The translations under genes and the position numbers were made by a program. Below the pieces are notes generated by a model. It saw only the letters and a program-made list of their open reading frames with translations, did not search any database and had not been told where the DNA came from. A DNA stretch of 64,000 nt from Streptomyces sp. NBC_01689. GTDB lineage: Bacteria > Actinomycetota > Actinomycetes > Streptomycetales > Streptomycetaceae. Below, piece after piece: positions 28,842 to 37,775 of the stretch. The DNA is taken from positions 4,030,001 to 4,094,000 of the forward strand of contig NZ_CP109592.1 of the NCBI RefSeq assembly GCF_036250675.1, given 5' to 3'. The number at the start of each line of letters is the position of its first letter. The first letter of the stretch is position 1.

Positions 28842-29825
28842 TCAGAGGATCCGTACGGGCAGCGGCCGCAGTGCTTCCCTGAGCGCCGCGGCCAGTTCCT
28901 CGTACTCGGCCCCGCGGGCCGCTCCCCCGCGCATCACCAGCGCGATCCGCCGGGTCGGCGCCGGGTCCGCGAAGTACCCGGTGAGGAGCTGGTCGCTGCG
29001 GGTCGTCTCGACCCTGACGGCCGTGCGCGGCAGCAGGGTCACCCCGAGTCCGCCGGCGACGAGCTGCACGAGGGTGGACAGCCCCGCGGCGGTGGTGGTG
29101 ACGGGAGCTTCCGCGCGCCCTGCCTCCCGGCAGATGTCCAGGGCCTGGTCGCGCAGACAGTGCCCCTCGTCGAGCAGCAGCAGGTTGAGCTCCCGCAGGG
29201 CGTCACGAGAGATGCCCTGCCGTCCGCCCAGCTCGTGGTCCAGCGGCGTCACCAGCACGAAGTCCTCGTCGAACAGCGGCAGTTCGACCACTCCGGGCAT
29301 GCCGAGCGGGACCGCGAGGAGCAACAGGTCGAGCCTGCCGACGGCCAGCCCCTCCAGCAGGCTGGCCGTCTGCTCCTCGTGGACCTGGAGGTCGAGGTCC
29401 GGGTAGCGGTCGTGGACCAGCCCGATGACCGTGGGCAGGAGGTAGGGCGCGACGGTCGGGATGACGCCCAGCCGCAGCGCTCCGGTGAACGGCGCGCGCA
29501 CTGCCTCGGCCTCCTCCAGGAGGGCGCCGACCTCGTCCAGTACGGCCCTGGCGCGTACGGCGAGACGCTCGCCCGCCGGGGAGAGCAGCACCTTGCGGGT
29601 CGTACGCTCCAGCAGCGTCACCCCGAGCGTCTCCTCCAGGGCGGAGACCGCGCCCGACAGGGCGGGCTGGCTCATGCCGATCGCGGCGGCCGCGTCCCGG
29701 AAGTGCAGGTGTTCGGCGACGGCGGCGAAGGCGCGCAACTGGGCGAGGGTGGGCTGCCGGCGCCCGTTCCCCTTGGGGAGCCCCGCACCCTTGCCGCTCG
29801 CTCTGCCGCCGACGGGGCTCACCAT
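28842..29825 (-). CDS. oxyR: Hydrogen-peroxide-sensing LysR regulator OxyR
   Basis: 327 aa. The N-terminal LysR HTH (LAQLRAFAAVAEHLHFRDAAAAIGMSQPALSGAVSALEETLGVTLLER, residues about 28-73) precedes the effector domain. It has LLLLDEGHCLRDQALDICREAG with Cys223 and Cys232. The nine-residue spacing equals the peroxide-sensing Cys199/Cys208 pair of E. coli OxyR. It is divergent from ahpC, its expected main target. It starts at ATG 29825 with GAGAGGCGG upstream; a GTG follows immediately. Confidence 0.95.
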   Translation of the reverse strand: MVSPVGGRASGKGAGLPKGNGRRQPTLAQLRAFAAVAEHLHFRDAAAAIGMSQPALSGAVSALEETLGVTLLERTTRKVLLSPAGERLAVRARAVLDEVGALLEEAEAVRAPFTGALRLGVIPTVAPYLLPTVIGLVHDRYPDLDLQVHEEQTASLLEGLAVGRLDLLLLAVPLGMPGVVELPLFDEDFVLVTPLDHELGGRQGISRDALRELNLLLLDEGHCLRDQALDICREAGRAEAPVTTTAAGLSTLVQLVAGGLGVTLLPRTAVRVETTRSDQLLTGYFADPAPTRRIALVMRGGAARGAEYEELAAALREALRPLPVRIL

Positions 29826-29849
29826 GGCGGCCGCCTCTCACTCATCGTC

Positions 29850-29905
29850 ACTGATAGTTGCACCCGATCAACGCGACAGAGTGTATCAATTTCCCTAATC
29901 AATGC
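29850..29905. promoter_or_regulatory. oxyR-ahpC divergent regulatory region
   Basis: An AT-rich stretch in the 159-bp gap contains GTTG-N8-CAAC (29857-29872) and TATCAATTTCCCTAATCAAT (29884-29903), LysR-type interrupted dyads with T-N11-A character. They are expected to bind OxyR and include the ahpC promoter. Exact -35/-10 boxes are not clear. Confidence 0.5.
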
Positions 29906-29984
29906 AGCGTGTGCCACGATCGGCACCGTCCAACCCAAGGGAAAGGTCCTCAAAAGGGGCGTTTCCTCGCTGCAAGGAGAGTTC

Positions 29985-30539
29985 GTGCTCACTGTCGGTG
30001 ACAAGTTCCCCCAGTTCGATCTGACCGCCTGTGTCTCGCTGGAGAAGGGTCAGGAGTTCCAGCAGATCGACCACAAGACCTACGAGGGTCAGTGGAAGGT
30101 CATCTTCGCGTGGCCCAAGGACTTCACCTTCGTGTGCCCGACCGAGATCGCCGCCTTCGGCAAGCTGAACGACGAGTTCGCCGACCGCGACGCCCAGGTG
30201 CTCGGCTTCTCCGGCGACTCCGAGTTCGTGCACCACGCCTGGCGCAAGGACCACGACGACCTGCGTGACCTGCCCTTCCCGATGATGGCCGACTCGAAGC
30301 ACGAGCTCATGCGGGACCTCGGCATCGAGGGCGAGGACGGCTTCGCCAAGCGCGCCGTGTTCATCGTCGACCAGAACAACGAGATCCAGTTCTCCATGGT
30401 GACCGCCGGCTCCGTCGGCCGTAACCCGAAGGAGGTCCTGCGGGTCCTGGACGCCCTCCAGACGGACGAGCTGTGCCCGTGCAACTGGACCAAGGGCGAG
30501 AACACCCTCGACCCGGTGGCGCTCCTGGCGGGTGAGTGA
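29985..30539 (+). CDS. ahpC: Alkyl hydroperoxide reductase AhpC (peroxiredoxin)
   Basis: 184 aa typical 2-Cys peroxiredoxin. The peroxidatic Cys51 lies in FTFVCPTEIAAF. The C-terminal LCPCNW gives Cys164/Cys166; actinobacterial AhpCs use extra C-terminal cysteines with AhpD. GDSEFVHHAWR is also conserved. It starts at GTG 29985 with AAGGAG 5 nt upstream. It reduces organic peroxides and H2O2 using electrons from AhpD, the next gene 6 bp downstream. Confidence 0.97.
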   Translation: MLTVGDKFPQFDLTACVSLEKGQEFQQIDHKTYEGQWKVIFAWPKDFTFVCPTEIAAFGKLNDEFADRDAQVLGFSGDSEFVHHAWRKDHDDLRDLPFPMMADSKHELMRDLGIEGEDGFAKRAVFIVDQNNEIQFSMVTAGSVGRNPKEVLRVLDALQTDELCPCNWTKGENTLDPVALLAGE

Positions 30540-30545
30540 CCCTCC

Positions 30546-31079
30546 ATGTCCCTCGACGAACTGAAGTCCGCCGTACCGGACTACGCGAAGGACCTGCGCC
30601 TCAACCTGGGCTCCGTCATCGGCAACTCCGACCTTCCGCAGCAGCAGCTGTGGGGGACGGTGCTGGCGTGCGCGATCGCCTCCCGTTCGCCGCGGGTGCT
30701 GCGTGAGCTGGAGCCGGAGGCGAAGGCGAACCTGTCGCCCGAGGCGTACACGGCCGCCAAGTCGGCCGCCGCGGTCATGGCGATGAACAACGTCTTCTAC
30801 CGCACGCGGCACCTGCTGTCGGACCCCGAGTACGGCACCCTGCGGGCCGGGCTGCGGATGAACGTCATCGGCAACCCCGGTGTCGAGAAGGTCGACTTCG
30901 AGCTGTGGTCGCTGGCCGTGTCCGCGGTCAACGGGTGCGGGCAGTGCCTCGACTCGCACGAGCAGGTGCTCCGCAAGGCGGGGGTCGACCGGGAGACGAT
31001 CCAGGAGGCGTTCAAGATCGCCGCGGTGGTGCAGGCGGTCGGGACGACGCTGGACGCCGAGGCCGTTCTCGCGCAGTAG
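30546..31079 (+). CDS. ahpD: Alkylhydroperoxidase AhpD
   Basis: 177 aa. The active site [13 protein letters not shown] has Cys131-x-x-Cys134 and His138; Glu119 (VDFELWS) completes the charge relay seen in M. tuberculosis AhpD. It is the thiol-disulfide adaptor for AhpC, itself re-reduced by lipoyl proteins. It is 6 bp from ahpC, so one transcript under OxyR. Confidence 0.97.
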   Translation: MSLDELKSAVPDYAKDLRLNLGSVIGNSDLPQQQLWGTVLACAIASRSPRVLRELEPEAKANLSPEAYTAAKSAAAVMAMNNVFYRTRHLLSDPEYGTLRAGLRMNVIGNPGVEKVDFELWSLAVSAVNGCGQCLDSHEQVLRKAGVDRETIQEAFKIAAVVQAVGTTLDAEAVLAQ

Positions 31080-31088
31080 CCCCACCGT

Positions 31089-31127
31089 CGAAGGCCCCGT
31101 TCACCTCCCCGGTGGGCGGGGCCTTCG
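31089..31127 (+). terminator. Terminator after ahpD
   Basis: CGAAGGCCCCG (31089-31099) pairs perfectly with 31117-31127; loop of 17 nt. Confidence 0.7.
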
Positions 31128-31157
31128 CCGTCGGGCCCCCGGGTCGGCCTGGACGGC

Positions 31158-31218
31158 CTCGTCCTCGAACGCCGGACGGGCTGAGTGATTTCAAGCCCGT
31201 CCGGCGCTTGAGGACGAG
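31158..31218. repeat. Dispersed Streptomyces palindrome, copy 2
   Basis: 25-bp arms (31158-31182 and 31194-31218) are complementary except for two mismatches, with an 11-nt loop. The right arm has the same AGCCCGTCCGGCGCTTGAGG sequence as the element at 24911-25026. Beyond it (31219-31287) are further short G/C hairpins (GGGGGCGCAGCGCCCCTGG). Confidence 0.85.
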
Positions 31219-31287
31219 CCCTTCGGGCGAAGGCGGGGGTCCAGGGGGCGCAGCGCCCCTGGCGGGGTCCGGGGCGCAGCCCCCGGG

Positions 31288-32754
31288 TCAGGGCGAGGGC
31301 GGCGGCTGTTCCGACGCCGTGGCACCCCGCGGTCCCGGCGCGTACCGCTGCGCCGGCTCCCGCGCGTACGACCGCAGATACCCGACCACCGTGTTGGTGA
31401 CCGCCACCAGCGGCACCGCCACCACCGCGCCCCCGATCCCCGCGACCAGCCCGCCCGCCGCGACGGACAGCACGACCGCCAGCGGATGCACCCGCACCGC
31501 CCGGCCGAGGATGAACGGCTGCAGGATGTGGCCCTCGATCTGCTGCACGGCGAGCACCACGAGCAGCGTCATCAGCGCGGTGAACACTCCCTGCGTCACC
31601 ACCGCGACCACGACGGCCAGCGCCCCGGACACCACCGCGCCGACCAGTGGGATGAACGCGAAGAGGAAGATGAAGACGGCCAGCGGAACGGCCATCGGGA
31701 CGTCCAGGAAGTAGATTCCGAGGCCGATGAAGATGGCGTCGATCAGAGCCACTATCACCGTGCCGCGCACGTACGCCGTCAGGGTCCGCCACGCTCGCGG
31801 CCCCGCTCCCGCCACTCCCGGCCGTGCCGCCGCGGGCACCAGCTTGAGCGTCCACTCCCAGATCCGCTTGCCGTCGTAGAGCAGGAACAGCGTCGAGAAC
31901 ATCGTGAGGAGGATGCCGGTCAGCGCCTCCACGATGACCGTGACCCCTTCGAGCCCCGCCGACGTGATCTGGTCGGTGTTCGCGCCGATCGCGTCCCGCA
32001 GGTTCTTCGCGATCTCGTTGATCTGTTTGTCCGTCACATGGAACGGGCTGTTGAGGAGCCACTTGCGCAACTCGTCGATGCCGTCCTGGATCTGGTCCGA
32101 CAGGTTGTCGATGTTCTCCTGGACCTGCCAGACCACGAACCAGCCGACCAGCCCCATGATGACGAAGCCGAGGATCGCGGTCAGCGCGGTGGCGAGCCCT
32201 CTCGGGAACCCGGCACGCTTGAGGCGCGCCACGGTCGGCTGGAGCAGCGCGGTGATGAGCAGCGCCGCCACGAAGGCGAGGACGACCAGTTGCACGGCGC
32301 TGATGACACGCATCAGCACCCACAGGGTGCCGGCGAGGACGAGCAGTCGCCAGCCGGCCTCGGCCGCGACCCGCACGCCCCACGGCACGGCCATGGCGGG
32401 ATCGGGGCGGGCCGCCCGCTCGTACACCTGGTCGACCGGAGCCGTGGTCACGGTCCCGGCCTGCGCCGCGTCCACGGACGCGGCCGAAGCGGTGGCGGGC
32501 GGGGGCGGGTCCGCGGCGTCCGGAGCGGTCGTCCGGGTGCGGCCCGGGTCGTCCGGGCCGGGGTCACCGGTGTGGCGGGCGACGGTGCCGGCGGATTCCT
32601 CCGCGTCCCGTACGGGCCGGGTGCGGAAGGTGTCGTCGACGTCGAGCGCGCCCGAGGACTCCTTCTCCACCTCGGCACGGCGTTCGTCCAACCGTTCCCC
32701 GAGCTCGGTCAGTCCGGCGCCGAGCCGGCCGAGCCACCCTGGCACTCGCGACAT
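31288..32754 (-). CDS. AI-2E family transporter / permease
   Basis: 488 aa from ATG 32754. A cytoplasmic acidic Pro/Ala/Thr-rich N-terminus (about 1-105) is followed by eight or so TM helices of the AI-2E (PerM/TqsA) family: LLVLAGTLWVLMRVISAVQLVVLAFVAALLITALL, then ATALTAILGFVIMGLVGWFVV, a long amphipathic middle, VTVIVEALTGILLTMFSTLFLLYDG, ALIDAIFIGLGIYFL, and AVFIFLFAFIPLVGAVVSGALA. The conserved P-x-x-GE-type segment and the HPLAVVLSVAAGG end are visible. It may be an exporter of small molecules or an Na+/H+ antiporter; substrate unknown. The open frame upstream to 32820 looks non-coding. Confidence 0.9.
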   Translation of the reverse strand: MSRVPGWLGRLGAGLTELGERLDERRAEVEKESSGALDVDDTFRTRPVRDAEESAGTVARHTGDPGPDDPGRTRTTAPDAADPPPPATASAASVDAAQAGTVTTAPVDQVYERAARPDPAMAVPWGVRVAAEAGWRLLVLAGTLWVLMRVISAVQLVVLAFVAALLITALLQPTVARLKRAGFPRGLATALTAILGFVIMGLVGWFVVWQVQENIDNLSDQIQDGIDELRKWLLNSPFHVTDKQINEIAKNLRDAIGANTDQITSAGLEGVTVIVEALTGILLTMFSTLFLLYDGKRIWEWTLKLVPAAARPGVAGAGPRAWRTLTAYVRGTVIVALIDAIFIGLGIYFLDVPMAVPLAVFIFLFAFIPLVGAVVSGALAVVVAVVTQGVFTALMTLLVVLAVQQIEGHILQPFILGRAVRVHPLAVVLSVAAGGLVAGIGGAVVAVPLVAVTNTVVGYLRSYAREPAQRYAPGPRGATASEQPPPSP

Positions 32755-32826
32755 GATCGGTCCTCTTCCCCCGCTCCGCCCCACCACTCCCCCCTGGAGT
32801 CGTCGGCTCCGACCGTACATGGCCGA

Positions 32827-32855
32827 AGCCCCTCACCGTAGGACGGGGAGGGGCT
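32827..32855 (-). terminator. Terminator of the transglycosylase gene
   Basis: AGCCCCTC (32827-32834) and GAGGGGCT (32848-32855) pair, and the inner bases extend the stem. It lies 36 bp beyond the minus-strand stop. Confidence 0.6.
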
Positions 32856-32890
32856 CCGGAAGGTTGAGCGGCCGGGATGCGGCGTGCGGC

Positions 32891-33589
32891 TCAGTACCAG
32901 CTGTTGGCCTGCCAGAAGGACCAGGCCTCGCAGGGGCTGCCGTAGCGGCTGTCCATGTAGTTGAGGCCCCACTTGATCTGGGTCATCGGGTTCGTCTGCC
33001 AGTCGGAACCGACGGACGACATCTTCGAGCCGGGCAGGGCCTGGAAGAGACCGTACGCACCGGAAGAGGCGTTGACCGCGCGGTAGTTCCAGCTGGACTC
33101 GTGGTTCACGATGTTGCTGAAGCACTGGAACTGTCCGCTGGGGACCATCGAAGCGGCCATCGCCTGGATCTGCGCGGTGGTGTACGAGGCCTGGACCGAG
33201 AAGGTGGAGGCGTCACGCGCCGCGGAACGGCTGGCGGCCTCCTTGGCCTCCTTGCGCTCCTTGGCTTCCTTCTCCGCCTTTTCGGCAGCCTTCTGCTTGG
33301 CGACGGCGTCCTTGGCCGCCTGCAGACGGGCGGCCTCCTCCGCGTCCTTCTTGGCGCTCGCGTCCGCGGCGATGGCCTGTGCGTCGGCCTGCTGCGTCAG
33401 GGACGCGGTCTGCACCTGGGCCTGCTGACCCGCAGGTATGTCCGCGAGGAGGGTCGAGTCGCTCGCCGTTGCCTCGGCGTCGTTCGACGGCTGTCCAGTG
33501 CTGCCCGAGGCAACACCGGTAACGGCACCGACGGCGGTGACCGCGGTGGCCGAAGCCACTGCGAATCCCCGGACCGAAATCCGGCTCAC
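32891..33589 (-). CDS. Secreted lytic transglycosylase (SLT/lysozyme-like)
   Basis: 232 aa from GTG 33589, which has GAAGGAAA just upstream (ATG 33607 is the other choice). A signal peptide (VRGFAVASATAVTAVGAVTGVASG) leads to a long charged Ala/Lys/Glu coiled coil (AEEAARLQAAKDAVAKQKAAEKAEKEAKERKEAKEAASR split over residues about 85-130). The C-terminal lysozyme-like domain has FSNIVNHESSWNY (catalytic Glu), ASSGAYGLFQALPG and QIKWGLNYMDSRYGSPCEAWSFW. It cleaves peptidoglycan during growth or germination. A leader of more than 250 nt suggests RNA-level control (see 33590-33860). Confidence 0.9.
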   Translation of the reverse strand: MSRISVRGFAVASATAVTAVGAVTGVASGSTGQPSNDAEATASDSTLLADIPAGQQAQVQTASLTQQADAQAIAADASAKKDAEEAARLQAAKDAVAKQKAAEKAEKEAKERKEAKEAASRSAARDASTFSVQASYTTAQIQAMAASMVPSGQFQCFSNIVNHESSWNYRAVNASSGAYGLFQALPGSKMSSVGSDWQTNPMTQIKWGLNYMDSRYGSPCEAWSFWQANSWY

Positions 33590-33860
33590 ACGGTTTCCTT
33601 CCAGCATCGCCCGCTTAGGTGACCCTCGCGGACGCAATCTTGCCCCTGGCGCTGGCCTCCGCACTGCATGGTCACGGGAGGCGCGGGCCCGGTGGGCAAC
33701 TCCCGCTCGGGGAGCGCCGCATGGTGCGCGGGCGGCATACGACGGCTCTATGGAGTTCTGAGGTTCCTGTGATTCCGTACCGCTGGGGGTACAGGTGTGT
33801 CGTATGCGGGGCCTGACAGGACTGAGACTCTGCCGCAACCGGACGCGTCGAGGCAATTCT
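33590..33860 (-). promoter_or_regulatory. Long structured leader of transglycosylase gene; weak ydaO (c-di-AMP) riboswitch candidate
   Basis: No gene lies between the transglycosylase and phoH stops (33590-34035). On the minus strand the leader contains a hairpin (CCTGTACC...GGTAC...ACAGG at about 33766-33795), the string GGTACGGA then GGAACC, and near its 3' end GGGTCACCTAAGCGGGCG. These recall GGTACGG-GGAACC and GTCAGCTAAC of ydaO riboswitches, which are known to control Streptomyces cell-wall hydrolases. The GGGTGAATC-type element is missing, so the call is tentative. Confidence 0.3.
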
Positions 33861-34035
33861 CAGTTGCGTGTGAAAGCTCACACCCCGTTTGCCCCAGTGG
33901 TTTTACGGAAACGGGCGCGCACGCCGACGCCGCCCGGCTAGGCTCTTCGCCTTCCGCCGGACGGCGTCAACTACCGTGTATCCGCCACCCTTCGACCACG
34001 TGCGGTCAGGAAGGGACAGGCGGCGCCAGGTGCGG

Positions 34036-35358
34036 TCAGATCTGTCCGTCCTCCAGCATTTCGGTCACGAGCGCCGCGATCTGGGACCGCTCGGAGCGGT
34101 TCAGCGTGACGTGCGCGAAGAGCGGGTGGCCCTTCAACTTCTCGACGACGGCGACCACTCCGTCGTACCGGCCCACGCGCAGGTTGTCCCGTTGTGCCAC
34201 GTCATGGGTGAGAACCACCCGGGAATTGGCACCGATCCGGGACAACACGGTGAGCAGCACGTTCCGTTCCAGCGACTGGGCCTCGTCCACGATCACGAAG
34301 GCGTCGTGCAGCGAGCGGCCACGGATGTGCGTGAGCGGCAGGACCTCCAGCATGCCGCGCGCGGTGACCTCCTCGATGACCTCCCGCGAGGTGACCGCCG
34401 ACAGGGTGTCGAAGACCGCCTGCGCCCAGGGGCTCATCTTCTCGGACTCGGAACCGGGCAGATACCCGAGCTCCTGCCCGCCCACCGCGTACAGCGGCCG
34501 GAAGACCATCACCTTCTGGTGCTGGCGCCGCTCCAGGACGGCTTCCAGACCCGCGCAGAGCGCGAGCGCGGACTTGCCGGTGCCGGCCCGGCCGCCCATC
34601 GACACGATCCCGACGTCGGGGTCGAGCAGCACGTCGAGCGCGATGCGCTGCTCGGCGCTGCGGCCCTTGATGCCGAAGGCCTCCCGATCGCCGCGCACCA
34701 GGCGGACGTTGCCCTCGGCCGTGACCCGGCCGAGGGCCTTGCCACGCTCCGACTGGATCGTCAGACCGGTGTGCACCGGCAGGTCGGACGCCTCGGGGAC
34801 GTAGACGTGTCCCTCCTCGAAGAGAAGGTCCACCTGCTCGCCCGACAGGGTCAGTTCGGACATTCCGGTCCAGCCGGAGGAGCCCGTGATGGCCAGTTCC
34901 GCGCGGTACTCCTCGGCGAGGAGACCGACGGACGAGGCCTTGATCCTGAGCGGCAGATCCTTCGATACGACAGTGACGTCGTACCCCTCGGCCTGCAGGT
35001 TGCGGGCGACCGCGAGGATGCGGGAGTCGTTGTCCCCCAGGCGGTACCCGCTGGGCAGGACGCTGGGGTCCGAGTGGTTGAGCTCGACACGTACGGTCCC
35101 GCCCAGCTCCCCGATCGGGATGGGGGCGTCGAGGCGGCCGAACCGCACCCGGAACTCGTCGAGCAGGCGCAGGGCCTGCCGGGCGAAGTAGCCGAGCTCG
35201 GGATGGTGCCTCTTGGCCTCCAGCTCCGTGACCACGACGATCGGCAGCACGACCTCGTGCTCGTCGAAGCGGCTCAGGGCGTTGGGATCGGCCAGCAGGA
35301 CGCTGGTGTCGAGAACATAGGTGCGCCGGTCTGGCATACGACGCTTTGTGCTGGTCAC
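34036..35358 (-). CDS. PhoH-like ATPase with N-terminal PIN domain
   Basis: 440 aa. The N-terminal PIN nuclease domain ([42 protein letters not shown]; residues about 13-150) retains the acidic Asp/Glu/Asp residues expected for metal-dependent RNase activity. The C-terminal PhoH ATPase (about 240-440) has Walker [15 protein letters not shown] and Walker [15 protein letters not shown]. PhoH2-type PIN-PhoH proteins are RNA helicase/RNases. It starts at GTG 35358 or 35361; ATG 35337 is an alternative. The reading frame is open to 35568 without homology. Confidence 0.93.
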   Translation of the reverse strand: MTSTKRRMPDRRTYVLDTSVLLADPNALSRFDEHEVVLPIVVVTELEAKRHHPELGYFARQALRLLDEFRVRFGRLDAPIPIGELGGTVRVELNHSDPSVLPSGYRLGDNDSRILAVARNLQAEGYDVTVVSKDLPLRIKASSVGLLAEEYRAELAITGSSGWTGMSELTLSGEQVDLLFEEGHVYVPEASDLPVHTGLTIQSERGKALGRVTAEGNVRLVRGDREAFGIKGRSAEQRIALDVLLDPDVGIVSMGGRAGTGKSALALCAGLEAVLERRQHQKVMVFRPLYAVGGQELGYLPGSESEKMSPWAQAVFDTLSAVTSREVIEEVTARGMLEVLPLTHIRGRSLHDAFVIVDEAQSLERNVLLTVLSRIGANSRVVLTHDVAQRDNLRVGRYDGVVAVVEKLKGHPLFAHVTLNRSERSQIAALVTEMLEDGQI

Positions 35359-35673
35359 CACGGAAGGACGTACCCCCTCGGATGAGGTCGGGGAGCGACG
35401 AAGGAGATCTGGACCGGTCGACGGCCACGCTGCGCGGGCCGGGGACCGGCCCTCCTCTTCGTCCGTGCTGTGACCGCACGGTCGGGCTGGTGCAAAGGGC
35501 CTCCCGGGCGGACGGCCCCGTGCCGTCCGCTGAGATACGACACCCGTGGTTCGGGCGTCGACCTGCATGGCTTATGCCCTCGAACGCGCACGGCCATGCA
35601 AGAGCATGTGACCACGCGTGCGTTAACTCCGGATGACGTGCGCCCCTCGCGGCCTCCCGGCCGGGCCCGTGGA

Positions 35674-36447
35674 TCAGCCGCCGTAGCGGCGGTGTCGCGC
35701 CGCGTAGTCACGCAGTGCGCGCAGGAAATCGACCTTGCGGAAGGCCGGCCAGAAGACTTCGCAGAAGTAGTACTCCGAATGGGCGGTCTGCCAGAGCATG
35801 AATCCGGACAGACGCTGTTCGCCGCTGGTGCGGATCACCAGATCCGGATCGGGCTGGGCACTCGTGTACAGGTGCTTGCCGATGAGGTCGACGTCCACGG
35901 AGTCGGCGACGTCGGTGAGCGAGGCGCCCTTGTCCGCCGCGTCGAGGAGCATCGAGCGGACCGCGTCGGCGATCTCCTGGCGTCCCCCGTAGCCGATGGC
36001 GACGTTGACCAGTATCCCGTCGACGTGCGCGGTGGCCTCCTCGGCCTCCTTGAGGGCCGTCTGCATCGGGGACGGCAGCAGGTCCGGGGTGCCCACGTGG
36101 TGCACGCGCCAGCGGCCGTCGGCCGCCAGGGTGCGCACCACGCCCTCGATGATGCCCAGCAGCGGGACGAGCTCGTCCGCGGGGCGGTCGAAGTTGTCGG
36201 TCGACAGCAGCCAGAGCGTGACGACCTCGACGTCCGTCTCGGAGCACCAGCCGAGGAACTCCTCGATCTTGTCGGCTCCGGCCCGGTGACCCTGGGCGGC
36301 GGTGTTGCCGGCCGCCTTCGCCCAGCGCCGGTTGCCGTCCATGATGACCCCGATGTGCTTGGGCACCTGGTCGTGGTCGAGGTGGCCCTCCACCCTGCGC
36401 GTATAGAACCTGAGCAGCAGACGGCGCAGGTTGTCCCGCAGGTTCAC
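35674..36447 (-). CDS. uppS: Cis-prenyl transferase (isoprenyl/undecaprenyl diphosphate synthase)
   Basis: 257 aa UppS-family enzyme adding IPP units in Z configuration, making lipid carriers for cell-wall synthesis. Motifs: HIGVIMDGNRRWAKAAG (catalytic Asp, diphosphate-binding Arg), TLWLLSTDNFDRP, GYGGRQEIADAVR, DLVIRTSGEQRLSGFMLWQTAHSEYYF and FLRALRDYAARHRRYGG. Streptomyces carry several paralogues, so the chain length (short or C50-55) is not clear. It starts at GTG 36447 with GAGGGG upstream. The 315 bp between this gene and phoH (35359-35673) hold only a TGCATGGC...GCCATGCA inverted repeat (35564-35599) and presumably the phoH promoter. Confidence 0.95.
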   Translation of the reverse strand: MNLRDNLRRLLLRFYTRRVEGHLDHDQVPKHIGVIMDGNRRWAKAAGNTAAQGHRAGADKIEEFLGWCSETDVEVVTLWLLSTDNFDRPADELVPLLGIIEGVVRTLAADGRWRVHHVGTPDLLPSPMQTALKEAEEATAHVDGILVNVAIGYGGRQEIADAVRSMLLDAADKGASLTDVADSVDVDLIGKHLYTSAQPDPDLVIRTSGEQRLSGFMLWQTAHSEYYFCEVFWPAFRKVDFLRALRDYAARHRRYGG

Positions 36448-36644
36448 GTGTAGTCAGCCCCTCCGTGCGGATCGGTCCGGCGCACCCGAGCGGCCTCGCC
36501 CGGCGCGACCCCTGTCCCGATGGCGGTCCCCGGGGGCGAAGCCTACCCCCGGCCATGTCCCGGCGAAGTCCACCCCCCACGGCCCCCGCGGGCCCCGGGC
36601 CGGCCTCCGACGGGCCTCCCCCGACGGTCCCCGGCACCCTGGCA

Positions 36645-36650
36645 TAGGTT
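36645..36650 (+). promoter_or_regulatory. -10 box TAGGTT for leaderless aldo/keto reductase mRNA
   Basis: TAGGTT (TANNNT) ends 7 nt before ATG 36658 and no Shine-Dalgarno is present. Confidence 0.5.
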
Positions 36651-36657
36651 CGTACCC

Positions 36658-37695
36658 ATGAACGACCTGCCTCTTCACCGCGCCTCCACGCAGCGGTACG
36701 ACTCGATGGAATACCGGCGCACCGGGCACAGCGGTCTCAAGCTGCCGGCCGTGTCGCTCGGCCTCTGGCACAACTTCGGCGACGACCGCTCGCTGGACTC
36801 GCAGCGCGCGATCCTGCGTCGCGCCTTCGACCTCGGCGTGACCCACTTCGACCTCGCGAACAACTACGGCCCGCCGCCCGGCTCCGCGGAGCTCAACTTC
36901 GGCAAGCTCCTCAAGCAGGACTTCGCGCCGTACCGGGACGAGCTGGTGCTCTCCACCAAGGCCGGATATCTGATGCACCCCGGCCCGTACGGCGAGTGGG
37001 GCTCCCGCAAGTACCTGCTGTCCTCCCTGGACGCCTCGCTGCGCCGGATGGGCGTCGACTACGTCGACATCTTCTATTCGCACCGCTTCGATCCGGACAC
37101 CCCGCTGGAGGAGACGATGGGCGCGCTCGCGTCCGCCGTCCAGCAGGGCAAGGCGCTGTACGTCGGCGTCTCCTCGTACAGCAGCGAGCAGACCGCGGAG
37201 GCGGCCCGGATCCTCACCTCAATGGGTGTACGGCCGCTCATCCATCAGCCCTCGTACTCGATGATCAACCGCTGGACCGAGGACGACGGCCTGCTCGACA
37301 CGCTGGAGGCGGCCGGCATGGGCTGCATCTCCTTCGTGCCGCTCGCCCAGGGTCTGCTGACGGGCAAGTACCTCCAGGGCATCCCGGAGGGCTCGCGGGC
37401 CACGCAGGGCAAGTCGCTTGACCCGCAGCTGCTGAGCGACGAGGTGCTGCGCCGGCTGAAGGGGCTGAACGCCATCGCGGCCCGCCGCGGCCAGTCCCTG
37501 GCCCAGCTCGCGCTCACCTGGGTGCTGCGGGACCCGCGGATGACCTCCGCCCTCATCGGGGCGTCCAGCGTGGCGCAGCTGGAGGAGAACGTGGCCGCGC
37601 TCGACGGCCCGGCGCTCACGGACGAGGAACTGAAGGAGATCGACACCTTCGCGGTGTCGACGCCGGGGACGAACATCTGGGCCGGACGGCAGTGA
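36658..37695 (+). CDS. Aldo/keto reductase (YghZ / L-glyceraldehyde-3-phosphate reductase type)
   Basis: 345 aa NADPH-dependent AKR of the AKR14/Kv-beta-like group. Catalytic tetrad elements: DLANNYGPPPG (Asp, Tyr), VLSTKAGYLMHPG (Lys), DIFYSHRFD (His). YSMINRWTE and SFVPLAQGLLTGKYL are typical of YghZ, which detoxifies L-glyceraldehyde 3-phosphate and methylglyoxal. C-terminal cofactor segment LTWVLRDPRMTSALIGASSVAQLEENV. ATG 36658 is selected; the upstream open frame lacks homology. Confidence 0.94.
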   Translation: MNDLPLHRASTQRYDSMEYRRTGHSGLKLPAVSLGLWHNFGDDRSLDSQRAILRRAFDLGVTHFDLANNYGPPPGSAELNFGKLLKQDFAPYRDELVLSTKAGYLMHPGPYGEWGSRKYLLSSLDASLRRMGVDYVDIFYSHRFDPDTPLEETMGALASAVQQGKALYVGVSSYSSEQTAEAARILTSMGVRPLIHQPSYSMINRWTEDDGLLDTLEAAGMGCISFVPLAQGLLTGKYLQGIPEGSRATQGKSLDPQLLSDEVLRRLKGLNAIAARRGQSLAQLALTWVLRDPRMTSALIGASSVAQLEENVAALDGPALTDEELKEIDTFAVSTPGTNIWAGRQ

Positions 37696-37775
37696 GTCAC
37701 CGCCCCCGTGCTCCCGAGGTCAGGGGGCGCACGGGGGCGCAGACACCGGCCCGGTGGGCCGTCGCGTCGGGGCAC

